Shown piece by piece: positions 17,172-25,962 of a DNA stretch of 64,000 nucleotides (position 1 is the first letter of the stretch; each line of letters begins with the position of its first letter). Position numbers and translations under genes: made by a program. Source of the stretch: a bacterium (GTDB lineage Bacteria; Cyanobacteriota; Vampirovibrionia; Obscuribacterales; Obscuribacteraceae); assembly GCA_018062085.1 (NCBI GenBank), contig JAGOSY010000022.1:22966-86965 (forward strand). The letters are read 5' to 3'. The notes under the pieces were generated by a model. That model worked only from the letters and a program-made list of their open reading frames with translations, was not told the origin of the DNA and ran no database searches.

Positions 17172-17528
17172 TTAGTTCTCTGAAGTGAAGGCGTGAATGC
17201 CAAAATAGAAGACTTGCTGAGTAACAACAAACGCCAATTGCCACCAGGTAACATTTTCCATGAAACTTACTGTCGGTCCAGGAATTGCAAAGACAGTGGT
17301 AGCTAGCCCGCAGGCTATAGCGATTGCGATTACCCATATAACAAGGTGCATTTCGAGCTCTCCATTGACAGTACTGTGCGCCAGTGAGAAATAGGTAAGC
17401 ATGGCAATAGAAAGCACTGCGGCAATAGGCAAACCGATCTGTGTGGGCAACAATTGGGATGCTGCGGCTACACAAGCTATTCCTGCTATGTAAGCTGGAA
17501 CAACGAGAAATCCTTTGTTTTTAATCAT
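17172..17528 (-). CDS. Membrane protein, 118 residues
   Basis: Four hydrophobic segments (about 8-27, 32-50, 60-80 and 95-112) with charged short termini (MIKNKG...TSEN). TTTGAGGACACC precedes the ATG. It follows the SPFH gene pair after a 116-nt gap that holds a perfect 11-bp stem hairpin, and precedes the 249-residue unknown by 29 nt. No family recognised. Confidence 0.55.
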   Translation of the reverse strand: MIKNKGFLVVPAYIAGIACVAAASQLLPTQIGLPIAAVLSIAMLTYFSLAHSTVNGELEMHLVIWVIAIAIACGLATTVFAIPGPTVSFMENVTWWQLAFVVTQQVFYFGIHAFTSEN

Positions 17529-17558
17529 GGTGTCCTCAAAGATTATTGATTAATAGTG

Positions 17559-17594
17559 GCAAGAGCAGCTCCTTTGTATTGGCGCTGCTCTTGC
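17559..17594 (-). terminator. Intergenic hairpin after the SPFH gene pair
   Basis: Perfect 11-bp stem GCAAGAGCAGC / GCTGCTCTTGC with a 14-nt loop, between the second SPFH gene and the next membrane gene. No long T tract follows, so an RNA-stability or attenuation role is as likely as termination. Confidence 0.45.
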
Positions 17595-17644
17595 TGGTTA
17601 GTGTTAGTGATTGCCTAGCTGATAAGAGGCTAAGTCAGCCGTTC

Positions 17645-18517
17645 TTACTTCTTGTCGCAGAGTTGATCAAAAGGTGTTTTGCCGTGACCAGTTTCGCTCA
17701 GGCGACCATGCCATTTTGAGCGCGCCAGGTAACACAAAAGTTCAGGGTTTTTCGCTAGTTGCTCTGCTTTTTGAGTCATTGCTTGCGATTCAGCATCGGC
17801 ATTGAGCCTGATGTTGTTGGCCTCGGCTTCGGCATTACGAGTAATTTTCGCTGCTTCGCCTAAGGCCCCTTGAACCTGAGTTTTTCTCTTCGAGTCTGCG
17901 CGGTCGAGTTCTTGCGCCCGAACAGCTTTGTTTTGCAAGGCATCTTCAAAGATTTTTGTGAAGTGGGCAGCCGTTAACTGGATACCTTGAATTTCAATCA
18001 AGCGAGTGTAGCCGCGTGCTTTGGCCGATACGTCTACCCAGTGTTGCAGTGATAGAGCCATGTCCTGTTGTGCTTTTTCTCTTTGATAGAAGAGGTCTGT
18101 GCCTGTGTAGTGGGCAGTTACTGCTTTTGCTGCTTCTTGCAGACCGGTGATAATAATGGTGTTTTCTACATCTCCTTCAAGACCAACTACCTGATAGGTC
18201 TCAGCAGCAGCTGAAGCCAATATTGTATATTGCACTGTAGCTGTGCCATCTAAGAGCTGAAGGTCTATTGTCGGGGCGCTGATCTTGATGTCTGAAATAG
18301 AACGCGCTTGCACGTGCATTTCAGTGATTTTACACCAAGGGAGTTTGACGCCTGTACCAGCTTCTAGTGGTTGGCCTCGCACTGCGCCGTAGCAGGTTTC
18401 GATACCGACGTTGCCGAAGCTCACTGTATAGAACGGTTGCCCGAAAAACATCATCAGGAGGACTAAAACGACTGTATACAAGCCCGTGTTGATTAAGAAC
18501 TTACTATTGATATTCAT
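17645..18517 (-). CDS. SPFH/Band-7 (prohibitin-like) membrane protein, HflC-position
   Basis: 290 residues from MNINSKFLIN; AGAGGAGCC before the ATG. One N-terminal membrane helix (11-28) is followed by an SPFH domain (about 40-200: FGNVGIETCYGAVRGQPLEAGTG, LLDGTATVQYTI). A long Ala/Glu/Lys/Arg coiled coil runs to about 265 (KRKTQVQGALGEAAKITRNAEAEA). This is the layout of HflC and prohibitin, which form ring cages around FtsH in the membrane. It directly follows a second SPFH gene (13-nt gap), as hflK-hflC do. Sequence alone cannot separate Hfl from prohibitin or stomatin types. Confidence 0.75.
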   Translation of the reverse strand: MNINSKFLINTGLYTVVLVLLMMFFGQPFYTVSFGNVGIETCYGAVRGQPLEAGTGVKLPWCKITEMHVQARSISDIKISAPTIDLQLLDGTATVQYTILASAAAETYQVVGLEGDVENTIIITGLQEAAKAVTAHYTGTDLFYQREKAQQDMALSLQHWVDVSAKARGYTRLIEIQGIQLTAAHFTKIFEDALQNKAVRAQELDRADSKRKTQVQGALGEAAKITRNAEAEANNIRLNADAESQAMTQKAEQLAKNPELLCYLARSKWHGRLSETGHGKTPFDQLCDKK

Positions 18518-18530
18518 GTTGGCTCCTCTT

Positions 18531-19487
18531 TTAGTTTGATGGTTGGTCGTTAGCAGGCGCTGCATTTGCAGGAGCTTTGCTAACCGGTGCAAGAATCACA
18601 GAGGTGTTGCCACCTTCTGGGAGGTCTGTGGTGCTTGGCTCGCCGTTCCAGTTTTCTAGTTGTATGAATGGTGCCAGCAAAGAGTTTAGTCTTGATGCAG
18701 CGCCCATCTTTTCGATGGCATAGCCATTGGCGTCGCCGAGTAGTTTGGTACTCGTGGCTTTGGCTTTGCCTTGAATTTCTAATGACTGACCATCAGCGTC
18801 TGCTTGGATGATGTCGATTTGTTTGATAATCTCAGCAGTTAAGCGCTTTTGTTCTTGTTCTACTTTAGCTTCAACACTCTTGTTGAAAGGGTCAGAGAAC
18901 TTGAAATCAAGACAGGCAATCTGAATAATTTGCACAGCTCCTGCTGGTACTTTATATTCAGCCAAACGAGCATCAACAGCAGTTTGTAAGCGTGATTGGA
19001 TGTTTTTCACAAGCTGCGGACGTTTTTTCACCAAGTCTTCTGGTGAATAAGTTGGTGTTTCAGCTTGAGCTGAAGTTTGAATCAAAGGGTCAAGAATCTT
19101 TTGTTTCAGAGCTTCAAAATTGCCAATCTCTTTAAGCAAGGCACCTGAATACTCGGGGTGAACAAACAGCTCAACACTCCAGTCAGCAGTTAGTACTTGT
19201 TGGGTATTATCTCGTGGCTGCGAAGTGTGATTTTCGGCGCTTGTGCGCGAGGGGTAGAGCTGTACAGATTCGACTAGGGGCCATTTGAAGTGCAGACCTG
19301 CTTCATAACGCTTCTCAACCTTCATGCTACCCATAAAGTTTAAGAAAGCAGAATTGCCTGCTGGTACGGAAAAAGTGAACATGTGGAAGAGCAGCCCGAA
19401 GACAAACGTGGCAGCTACTACAATTAGAGCTGTGCTGTGATTGCCGAGGGCGGTTTTTACGCCGAACTCATTGTATTGATCAGTCAT
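18531..19487 (-). CDS. SPFH/Band-7 membrane protein, HflK-position
   Basis: 318 residues. A short cytosolic start is followed by a membrane helix at about 20-38 (LIVVAATFVFGLLFHMFTF) and an SPFH domain (VPAGNSAFLNFMGSMKVEKRYEAGLHFKWPLVESVQ, LTADWSVELFV). A coiled coil rich in Glu, Lys and Ala follows to about 245, and a disordered Pro/Ala/Asn tail. The pairing with the downstream SPFH gene mimics HflK-HflC, known modulators of FtsH. The S41 protease gene lies 111 nt upstream; a large hairpin (19522-19567) occupies that gap. Confidence 0.75.
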   Translation of the reverse strand: MTDQYNEFGVKTALGNHSTALIVVAATFVFGLLFHMFTFSVPAGNSAFLNFMGSMKVEKRYEAGLHFKWPLVESVQLYPSRTSAENHTSQPRDNTQQVLTADWSVELFVHPEYSGALLKEIGNFEALKQKILDPLIQTSAQAETPTYSPEDLVKKRPQLVKNIQSRLQTAVDARLAEYKVPAGAVQIIQIACLDFKFSDPFNKSVEAKVEQEQKRLTAEIIKQIDIIQADADGQSLEIQGKAKATSTKLLGDANGYAIEKMGAASRLNSLLAPFIQLENWNGEPSTTDLPEGGNTSVILAPVSKAPANAAPANDQPSN

Positions 19488-19521
19488 GATTTTGTCCTGT
19501 TATTTTTCTATGTAGGTTTGT

Positions 19522-19567
19522 GGACCCGTGCCTGCCTTGAACTTAGGGCAGGGCAAGACAGAGGTCC
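19522..19567 (-). other. Intergenic hairpin between S41 protease and SPFH genes
   Basis: Nested inverted repeats: outer GGACC / GGTCC and inner TGCCTGCC / GGCAGGGCA (one bulged base). No T tract. Probably an RNA stem in the intercistronic region. Confidence 0.35.
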
Positions 19568-19598
19568 GTTGATGAGACTAGCCTGGTGAGAGGCGCTC

Positions 19599-21302
19599 TT
19601 AATCGTTGCTTGAGCTATTTGTGATGGCCAATCTGTCGCTATCACGTTTCGCGTGCTCGGCTTTTACTTCGATGCTGCGTTGTACTTTTGCTTCTTGAGC
19701 CGGAGCGGTTTTGCTTTGTCCTATGGTTTCAGCCATAGCTTCTTTTCCGCCTGCCAAAACTTCAATAGCTTTCGCTAACTGGTTATCTGGGCCCACAGTC
19801 GGATTATCCAAATAGGCGTCTGACTGTTCCACTTCAAAGTCTGGAATCAGTGCTACCCCAAGAGGTACACCACCAGGCAGAAAGCGCAGAGTAGTAATTT
19901 TTACTGCTGCACCAAAATCGACTGGGGTGAAAGCTTGGCCTACTTCTTTGCCATAGCTTGGCTTGCCCACCAGAACCGCTAATTCATTGGCTCTAAGCAT
20001 GCCAGCTAAAATTTCAGAAGAACTAGCGCTCTTCTCGTTGATTAAGACCACGATAGGAATGCTAGGCACTATCTGAAAAACGCGGGGGGTGGCTTTACTT
20101 TTGACAATAGCGTCGTGTTCTACCAGCTCTTGCACATACTTGTCACCATCAATTCTTTGTCTGACTTCTAGGTTGCGACCTTCAGAGTTCATTTGAATGG
20201 TAATTGTAGGACCCCTTGCCATGATGGTTTGGCCCATATCTAAGGTCGCTTCCATGACGCCGCCACCGTTGTTGCGAAAGTCGATTATCAGGCCTTTGAT
20301 AGCGCAGTCTTCTGGTTTGTAGGTCTTAATTACCTCAAGAAGGTCTTTGGTTTCGTAGGGTAGCTCTTTGCCTGTGCACGCTAAGTAAAGAGCGTCACTT
20401 AGCTCGGTAGCTACAGTTTTGCTAAAACTCGTTACTTTGACATAGAGAAAGTCATTTTCGAGTTTTTCAGTACTAACTTGATTGATGTGCAGGGCGCTGC
20501 GTGTAATAGCAATCTCGATGTTCTCGAAACTATTTTCGACGTTGGCTACAGGGCGCTTAACTGAAAGTACAACCTTGGTGCCTGCTTGCTTCTTGCCGCT
20601 GATTAGGCTCACTGCTTCGGACATTGTTTGACCGATGAGCGAATGACCATCGACAGCGGCAATTTGGTCGCCCATTTTTAAACCAACTTGTTCTGCTGGG
20701 GTGCCTTGTGGAGGGGCTGGATAGACAACCAGCAAAGTGTCTTCAGTAATTTTGCTCAATGCTTCGAGGGCTTCTTGTGAAGGGTTTTCACCAAGAGCTT
20801 TAAACTTGCTCCGTATGCCAATACGTGTCATTGGTGCACCGATGCCGACTAGATTGCCTTGGGTGTGCTCAACTACTTGAGCGGCAGCCTCTGGTGGCAA
20901 GAAGGCAGTATGTATCTCTTGCAGGCTATTTACCATTTTGCTGATTGCTTGGTAAGTGCCTTCTTCTGTGCCGAAACTATTGCTAAGATCAAATTTGTGT
21001 TGCCACTTGTTGATGAAGGCAGTTTGCATTTCTCCTGTCATCAGGTTGAAGGCGCGGTCAGATTTAACGATAAGCCCGAAAACACAGTCGTAAAGCACTT
21101 TGCCATTGAATGGCCCGGTGTTGTTGCGATTGCACACTGCCGGGATATCTTTGATTGCAACTGTTGACGTGTGTATTTGTGATGCTTGCTCTCCTGGGAT
21201 CTTCGATTGACTGTTCGGCACTAGTATCCATACTAGTGTGAGAATAATTGCAATCGATGCTAGCCCACTGGCAAACACCGATTTTGAATACGATATTTTC
21301 AT
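19599..21302 (-). CDS. S41 C-terminal processing protease with PDZ domain
   Basis: 567 residues from MKISYSKSVF, with an N-terminal signal/anchor helix, so it acts in the periplasm. After a Cys-containing region conserved with the protein at 33444-36557 (INKWQHKFDLSN..TEEGTYQAI) comes a PDZ stretch (QVGLKMGDQIAAVDGHSLIG). The S41 core follows: LIIDFRNNGGGVMEATLDMGQ, NEKSASSSEILAGML and GKPSYGKEVGQ, giving the Ser-Lys dyad. CtpA/Prc-type enzymes trim C-termini of envelope proteins. The C-terminus is long and charged. Its position directly before the SPFH pair suggests membrane-protein quality control. Confidence 0.88.
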   Translation of the reverse strand: MKISYSKSVFASGLASIAIILTLVWILVPNSQSKIPGEQASQIHTSTVAIKDIPAVCNRNNTGPFNGKVLYDCVFGLIVKSDRAFNLMTGEMQTAFINKWQHKFDLSNSFGTEEGTYQAISKMVNSLQEIHTAFLPPEAAAQVVEHTQGNLVGIGAPMTRIGIRSKFKALGENPSQEALEALSKITEDTLLVVYPAPPQGTPAEQVGLKMGDQIAAVDGHSLIGQTMSEAVSLISGKKQAGTKVVLSVKRPVANVENSFENIEIAITRSALHINQVSTEKLENDFLYVKVTSFSKTVATELSDALYLACTGKELPYETKDLLEVIKTYKPEDCAIKGLIIDFRNNGGGVMEATLDMGQTIMARGPTITIQMNSEGRNLEVRQRIDGDKYVQELVEHDAIVKSKATPRVFQIVPSIPIVVLINEKSASSSEILAGMLRANELAVLVGKPSYGKEVGQAFTPVDFGAAVKITTLRFLPGGVPLGVALIPDFEVEQSDAYLDNPTVGPDNQLAKAIEVLAGGKEAMAETIGQSKTAPAQEAKVQRSIEVKAEHAKRDSDRLAITNSSSND

Positions 21303-21352
21303 AGGGGATTTTCCTACTGTTTGATAACTTGTTAAGGTCCAGCTGGTCACCA

Positions 21353-22459
21353 CTAGTGGTTGTGGCGATGGTGAGCGTCTGGGAAGTGGGCATGACGGTG
21401 TTCTAGTGGTTCGTGGGCATGGTGGTGAGTGTGAGGCTCACTTCTCGAATCTTCACTCGCATGAACATGCTGATGGTGCTCGTCATGAGTATGTTTGTGC
21501 TGATGCTGCATTCGTTGATGTAAATGCTTATGGCTGTGGTTCTCAGTTAGGTGTAACCACAAACCAATAGCCATGAGACAAGCTGCTGCCAGGAATGCCC
21601 AAGTGATTGGTTCATTTAGGAGCACCATTGCAATTACTGCGCCAACAAAGGGAGCCAGGGCGAAGTAAGCACCGGTGCGAGCTGTGCCTAGATGGCGTAG
21701 AGCGAGCACAAATAGAGCTAGGCTAACACCATATCCAAGAAAGCCTACAAATAGTGCGGCCATGATGTAGCTTAGGCTTGGTAGTGCAGCACTTTCTACT
21801 TGAAAGATTAGCGCTAACGAGACGTTCACCAAACCGGCAAAGAGACCTTTGAGACAGGAAATTTGAGCAGGGTTGGCGTTGGATACTTTTCTGGTCAAAT
21901 TATTGTCGATGGCCCAAGCTAAGCACGCGCCAACTATTAGTAGCACTCCACCGTAATTTGAAGCGGCGGCACTGGCATCGATTTCTCCTCCAGAGAGAAT
22001 GATGCCGCCTGTGATGATGGCTACCATGCCTAGAAAAATACGTTTGTCAAAGTTTTCACGAAAGACAAACCAAGCAATTAAGGCAGTGAACACTCCTTCT
22101 AGGTTGAGAAAGAGCGAGGCCGAAGAGGCTTTGGTTGACGCTAGACCGAACATAAGCAAGGCAGGGGCGATGATGCCACCAAATAGAATGGCACCAGCTA
22201 GCCACGGTAAATCTGCCTTTTGTAGAGAGGCTTCACTGCTTTTTTTTTGACCAGTAATCTGAGCAGCAAGCTGTGTCGTCAATAGATAAATGCCCAAGCC
22301 AATGCCAGAGCCAAGATAGAAGAGTCCAGCCAAAAGCACTGGACTAATTCCAATCAGCAGACCCTTGGCGAATGGAGTGGTAATGCCAAATAATAGAGCA
22401 GCAAGAAGAGCATAGATAACTCCTTTTGCTGGCATCTTAGAGTTTATGCTTGGTTCCAT
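21353..22459 (-). CDS. EamA/DMT-family transporter with His-rich C-terminal tail
   Basis: 368 residues from MEPSINSKMPAKG. Ten hydrophobic helices form two EamA repeats (GVIYALLAALLFGITTPFAK..., NYGGVLLIVGACLAWAIDNNLTRK...). The last 65 residues, after the final helix, contain 24 His in H-x-H and HHH clusters mixed with Asp/Glu. Plain drug/metabolite transporters lack such tails. His-rich cytosolic segments usually buffer or sense Zn, Ni or Co, so a metal-linked export or import role is inferred. Upstream is a 60-residue unknown; downstream, 50 nt on, the S41 protease. Confidence 0.8.
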   Translation of the reverse strand: MEPSINSKMPAKGVIYALLAALLFGITTPFAKGLLIGISPVLLAGLFYLGSGIGLGIYLLTTQLAAQITGQKKSSEASLQKADLPWLAGAILFGGIIAPALLMFGLASTKASSASLFLNLEGVFTALIAWFVFRENFDKRIFLGMVAIITGGIILSGGEIDASAAASNYGGVLLIVGACLAWAIDNNLTRKVSNANPAQISCLKGLFAGLVNVSLALIFQVESAALPSLSYIMAALFVGFLGYGVSLALFVLALRHLGTARTGAYFALAPFVGAVIAMVLLNEPITWAFLAAACLMAIGLWLHLTENHSHKHLHQRMQHQHKHTHDEHHQHVHASEDSRSEPHTHHHAHEPLEHRHAHFPDAHHRHNH

Positions 22460-22514
22460 AACTTGGTCCGTTTTGTGGTTGTAAATTAAACCGCTAGTTT
22501 GCCGCGACTCAGTT

Positions 22515-22697
22515 TTATCTTCTTCGGAATTTTGCGGTGGTACTGCTTGCCAAACCAGACATGACGATGGTCGCATACCACCACGAAGGATAGTCTCCGT
22601 TGGCGGCCTTTACCTTGTCGCAGTTGGCGTTCCATTCGGCTTCGCTAGTGCTGCTTCTCATCAGTTGTTCTACGTCTGTTGGGTTAGTAAGATTCAT
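22515..22697 (-). CDS. Small hypothetical protein, 60 residues
   Basis: Starts MNLTNPTDVEQLMRSSTSEA and contains EWNANCDKVKAANGDYPSWWYATIVMSG, with a basic KFRRR end. GAGAG lies 6 nt before the ATG. The first half resembles short leader-like helical peptides (DVEQLMRSSTSEAEW). No precursor-modifying enzyme is visible nearby, so a peptide-precursor role is only a thought. The frame overlaps only the rejected upstream extension of the EamA gene. Confidence 0.5.
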   Translation of the reverse strand: MNLTNPTDVEQLMRSSTSEAEWNANCDKVKAANGDYPSWWYATIVMSGLASSTTAKFRRR

Positions 22698-22850
22698 GGT
22701 TTTCTCTCTTTAGTAATGGTTATGCCGAATATCGGCAGAAAAGTGTGAACTCGAGAGACAAATGCCTCTCAAGTTAAAGGGTAGATTGGTGCAATTATTG
22801 GCTTAAGCCGGTGTAGTGCAGAATGGCTGCCAAGTGCAGAGGCGAAAAAT

Positions 22851-22868
22851 GAGAACATCCTTGTTCTC
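22851..22868 (-). other. Short hairpin downstream of the FtsH-partner gene
   Basis: GAGAAC / GTTCTC stem around the 6-nt loop ATCCTT, extendable to 7 bp. A second imperfect stem (AACTCGAGAG / CTCTCAAGTT, near 22747-22775) lies in the same gap. Together they probably shape the 3' end of the partner-gene mRNA. Confidence 0.3.
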
Positions 22869-22907
22869 GGCTCAGTAATTTAAGTAATTACGTGCGGTTA
22901 TTCGTGG

Positions 22908-23243
22908 TTATTCTTTATCTGTTTTTTCTGCCAAGTTGCGCTTGTACTGGCGGTTGCCCATGAAGAAGCTGCCACCGAAAGCAAGGCCAGTCCAAAAGAC
23001 AATGGTTGCGCCACCTTGAAGGCCCAGCAGTGTGCCGGCAAAAATTGAGGCAGCAATTACGCCGACTACGGCCCAGGTTTTGGCTTGTTTTGACAAGCTT
23101 GGACCTTTTGCCCCAAGCCAGTAACCTATAGCAAAGGCGACGGCGATGACGATAGTGCCGACAGTTTGTACGTTTTGATGAGCGGCAATATAGCCTTCGG
23201 AACCTTCGAACATGAGGTCGTTTGGATCTACTTGATTAAACAT
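22908..23243 (-). CDS. Small membrane protein paired with FtsH copy 1
   Basis: 111 residues. A conserved polar start (VDPNDLMFEGSEGYIAAHQN) precedes four hydrophobic helices, the first ending in GYWLGAKGPSLSKQ. The C-terminus is basic (GNRQYKRNL). It is a clear paralogue of the protein at 25514-25855: most positions are identical, including DPNDLMFEGS, GYIAAHQNVQTVG and GYWLGAKGPSLSKQ. Each copy follows an ftsH gene, so a dedicated FtsH partner or substrate is the natural inference. No named family is recognised. Confidence 0.65.
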   Translation of the reverse strand: MFNQVDPNDLMFEGSEGYIAAHQNVQTVGTIVIAVAFAIGYWLGAKGPSLSKQAKTWAVVGVIAASIFAGTLLGLQGGATIVFWTGLAFGGSFFMGNRQYKRNLAEKTDKE

Positions 23244-23309
23244 TGTGTTTACCTATTTTGTGTTGGTGATTGTGATTGTTGAGTGTTTCTTGTGGAAACG
23301 AATGTTTGG

Positions 23310-23341
23310 ATCAGGCGAGAACTTCTTTGTTCTCACCTGAT
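23310..23341 (-). other. Intergenic hairpin between FtsH copy 1 and its partner gene
   Basis: ATCAGGCGAGAAC / GTTCTCACCTGAT, 13-bp stem with one mismatch and a 6-nt loop. A T run (TATTTTTTG) follows on the plus strand only, so on the transcribed minus strand it is a stem without a T tract. Confidence 0.4.
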
Positions 23342-23370
23342 TATTTTTTGTGCTTGTTGCTGTTCGCTGT

Positions 23371-25440
23371 TTATGCTCTGCGAACTGAAAGTCTTTCAAA
23401 CCGAGGCCACAGCTTTTTCAACTCGGCTTCTACTTGTGCGTCGCTGACATAGGCTGGTGTGTATTTGTTCCACAACTCTAGCCATTCAGCCCGAGCAATG
23501 GTTTCTTTCACTACCAGCAGATCGGCTAGAGCATGCAAGAACTCTTCTCTCTCTAACAGAGCACGAATAGCCATGCGACAGCCGGTAGCCAGTTTGCTCA
23601 AGATTTCTTGGTCGATTTGGTTACTAGACTCATTTGACAGACCATAGGCGCCAGAGCCCATACCCATTTGTCTACCTAAGTTGGGGTTCTCTTGGTCAGC
23701 ACCAACCGAAATGCCACCGAGATCAGACATGCCAAATTTTGTTACCATCATTTTGGCGATGTTGTAGGCTTGTTTTAAGTCGTTGCTGTTGCCTGTAGAA
23801 GCAGTACCGGTGTACATACGCTCGGCAATTGTTGCTCCTACTGCCGAGGCGATTCTGCCAAGCAAAGCTTCTTCGGTTTGTACAGGGCTTGTGCTATCAG
23901 GGGTAGCTTGCATATGGCCCCCAGTACCGGCTGCACCGACAATGGTTAGGCGACGCAAGGCGTTGCCCCATTGGTGAGCCCAATGTTTTCCTGAAGCCAA
24001 CCAACGTTGATAACCGGCTTCAGTTACCAAGCCATGGCCACCTTCGTGGTAGGCCAACATTCTTTTGACTGAAGGGTCTTGTCTGCGCGAGCTGCTTTTT
24101 GATGCTAATGCTTTCATCGTACCTTCGATGATGGCATCTTCGATATCGGCAGAATTGATTTCTTCAGCCAGTTTCTTGCCTAATTTTTTGGCCGCAGCAA
24201 CTCGACGTAGCATCAAGATAACTGAGCGGTTCATCAACTCGGCAATGTCAGCACCAGAGAAACTCCATGTTGAGTTCGCGATGTGATCGAAATCAACATC
24301 TTTGGCGAAAGTTTTGCCTTTACGGTGAACAGCCAAAATAAGTTTTCTGGCATGTAAATCAGGAGCTTCAACAGTGATGGTTTTTGTCAAACGACCAGGA
24401 CGCAACAGCGCTTTGTCTAATACGTCTGCTCTGTTAGTAGCAGCAATGACATAGACGCCGGGCATTCTTTCGAAGCCGTCTAGTTGTACCAACAATTCGT
24501 TCAGAGTTTGTTCCCTTTCGTCATTGCCGCCACCCATACCAGTACCACGTTGACGACCGACAGCATCAATTTCATCAATGAAGATGATGCATGGTGCCAG
24601 TTTCTTGGCGTCTTCAAAGAGGTCGCGTACGGCTTTGGCGCCCATACCAACAAACATCTCGACGAAGTCAGAGCCCGAAATGGTGATGAATGATACGCCT
24701 GCTTCGCCAGCGATACAACGAGCTAACAGTGTTTTACCGTTGCCTGGTTCGCCTACCATTAAGGCACCTCTTGGGACAACACCGCCATGTTTGGCTAGAG
24801 CTGTAGGGTTTTGCAAAAACTCGATGATTTCGACACTTTCTTCTTTGGCTTCGTCATTGCCAGCAAATTGATCGAGCTTGTCTTTTACTGTGCCTGCTGG
24901 GTAAAGGCGATGCTTTGGTGTTTTGTTCTTGCCAGAGTTCATTGGATTGAACTTCTTGAACAAGAAGAGCATAACCGCAGCCATAATCAGGTACGGAAGC
25001 CAGGCAATGAATATAGTCCACACTGCTTCACGCAATGTGCCTTGTTTGGCTTTTACAGGAAGCTGGTAAGTGCCGTCTAAGACAATATGTTTTTCGTCGG
25101 CTAAGGCTTTGACTGTGGGCCATTCTCCTGGGGGGAGACCGGCAGTCATTGGTGTTGTACCGGTTCTTTTGATGGTGATCACTGGGTTGCCCCAGGTATC
25201 TTTGCCATAAGTGATACGTTCAATCTCGCCCTTGTCTTTCTTAATTAGAGTCAGAGCGGTATCGAAGCTTCTAATGCCGTCGCCTTTTTGGGCAAACTGC
25301 AAGGCGTCGTATTCAGAGTTCGGGCCAGCACTAAAAAGATTGGCGATAAAGAATATGACCAAAAACACGCCGACCATGATCAACCATTTTGGCATTGTTT
25401 TTAGCCAAGCTGGTAGTTTGGGTAAGTTAGGCTTTTTCAT
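23371..25440 (-). CDS. ftsH: ATP-dependent zinc metalloprotease FtsH, copy 1
   Basis: 689 residues; GAGGAATTCTC before the ATG. Two membrane helices (about 18-36 and 140-162) flank an extracytoplasmic domain. The AAA+ domain has Walker A GEPGNGKTLLA, Walker B IIFIDEID and the second region of homology ending LLRPGRL. The protease domain has the zinc site HEGGH and the distant Asp in TGNSNDLKQAY. FtsH extracts and degrades membrane and short-lived proteins as a hexamer. The catalytic half is nearly identical to copy 2, while the N-terminal domain differs strongly. Confidence 0.95.
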   Translation of the reverse strand: MKKPNLPKLPAWLKTMPKWLIMVGVFLVIFFIANLFSAGPNSEYDALQFAQKGDGIRSFDTALTLIKKDKGEIERITYGKDTWGNPVITIKRTGTTPMTAGLPPGEWPTVKALADEKHIVLDGTYQLPVKAKQGTLREAVWTIFIAWLPYLIMAAVMLFLFKKFNPMNSGKNKTPKHRLYPAGTVKDKLDQFAGNDEAKEESVEIIEFLQNPTALAKHGGVVPRGALMVGEPGNGKTLLARCIAGEAGVSFITISGSDFVEMFVGMGAKAVRDLFEDAKKLAPCIIFIDEIDAVGRQRGTGMGGGNDEREQTLNELLVQLDGFERMPGVYVIAATNRADVLDKALLRPGRLTKTITVEAPDLHARKLILAVHRKGKTFAKDVDFDHIANSTWSFSGADIAELMNRSVILMLRRVAAAKKLGKKLAEEINSADIEDAIIEGTMKALASKSSSRRQDPSVKRMLAYHEGGHGLVTEAGYQRWLASGKHWAHQWGNALRRLTIVGAAGTGGHMQATPDSTSPVQTEEALLGRIASAVGATIAERMYTGTASTGNSNDLKQAYNIAKMMVTKFGMSDLGGISVGADQENPNLGRQMGMGSGAYGLSNESSNQIDQEILSKLATGCRMAIRALLEREEFLHALADLLVVKETIARAEWLELWNKYTPAYVSDAQVEAELKKLWPRFERLSVRRA

Positions 25441-25461
25441 GAGAATTCCTCGTATGCCATC

Positions 25462-25484
25462 AGAGCTGCCGTTTTAGCAGCTCT
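25462..25484 (-). other. Intergenic hairpin before FtsH copy 1
   Basis: Perfect 8-bp stem AGAGCTGC / GCAGCTCT with a 7-nt loop, 22 nt upstream of the FtsH copy 1 start codon and after the partner-gene stop. Confidence 0.35.
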
Positions 25485-25513
25485 TCAGGCTCATTGGTGA
25501 TTGGTTAAATGGA

Positions 25514-25855
25514 CTACTTTTGCTCAGAGCCAGCTGTCAAGCTGCGCTTGTAGCTGCGGTTGCCTAAGAAGAAGCTCGCGCCTAAAGCAATGCCAGCCCA
25601 GAAGACGATAGTGATGCCGCCCTGTAGGCCGAGGATAGTGCCAGCAAAAATGCAGACGAGAACTATACCGACGATGGTCCATGTTTTATTTTGCTTTGAC
25701 AGACTTGGGCCTTTTGCGCCAAGCCAGTAGCCTAAAGCAAAGGCGGCAGCCACTACGAGCATGCCCACTGTTTGTACGTTCTGATGAGCAGCGATATAGC
25801 CGTCGGAACCTTCGAACATCAGGTCGTTTGGATCTATTTTGTTGAAATTTGCCAT
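25514..25855 (-). CDS. Small membrane protein paired with FtsH copy 2
   Basis: 113 residues, paralogous over the full length to the protein at 22908-23243. The conserved start is IDPNDLMFEGSDGYIAAHQN; four hydrophobic helices and a basic end (GNRSYKRSL) follow. It sits 107 nt downstream of the FtsH copy 2 stop and 73 nt upstream of FtsH copy 1. The repeated gene order ftsH-partner-ftsH-partner shows that the pair was duplicated as a unit. Function unknown; it may be an assembly factor, adaptor or substrate of the protease. Confidence 0.65.
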   Translation of the reverse strand: MANFNKIDPNDLMFEGSDGYIAAHQNVQTVGMLVVAAAFALGYWLGAKGPSLSKQNKTWTIVGIVLVCIFAGTILGLQGGITIVFWAGIALGASFFLGNRSYKRSLTAGSEQK

Positions 25856-25907
25856 TGTGTTTGCCTACTAAGTGATTGATTTCTGTGAAAAGAATGATGT
25901 GGATTGT

Positions 25908-25943
25908 GGGCTAGCAGATAGCGTTCCTGCCTTCTGTTAGCCC
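25908..25943 (-). other. Intergenic hairpin after FtsH copy 2
   Basis: GGGCTAGCAG / CTGTTAGCCC, 10-bp stem with one G-T pair and a 16-nt loop, in the gap between FtsH copy 2 and its partner gene. Confidence 0.35.
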
Positions 25944-25962
25944 GTGTGTTGTAGTTGATGGA

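Noticed and set aside
17143..17475. N-terminal extension of the 249-residue unknown
   Set aside because: It overlaps a membrane-protein gene in another frame; GGAG before the ATG at 17142 fits better.
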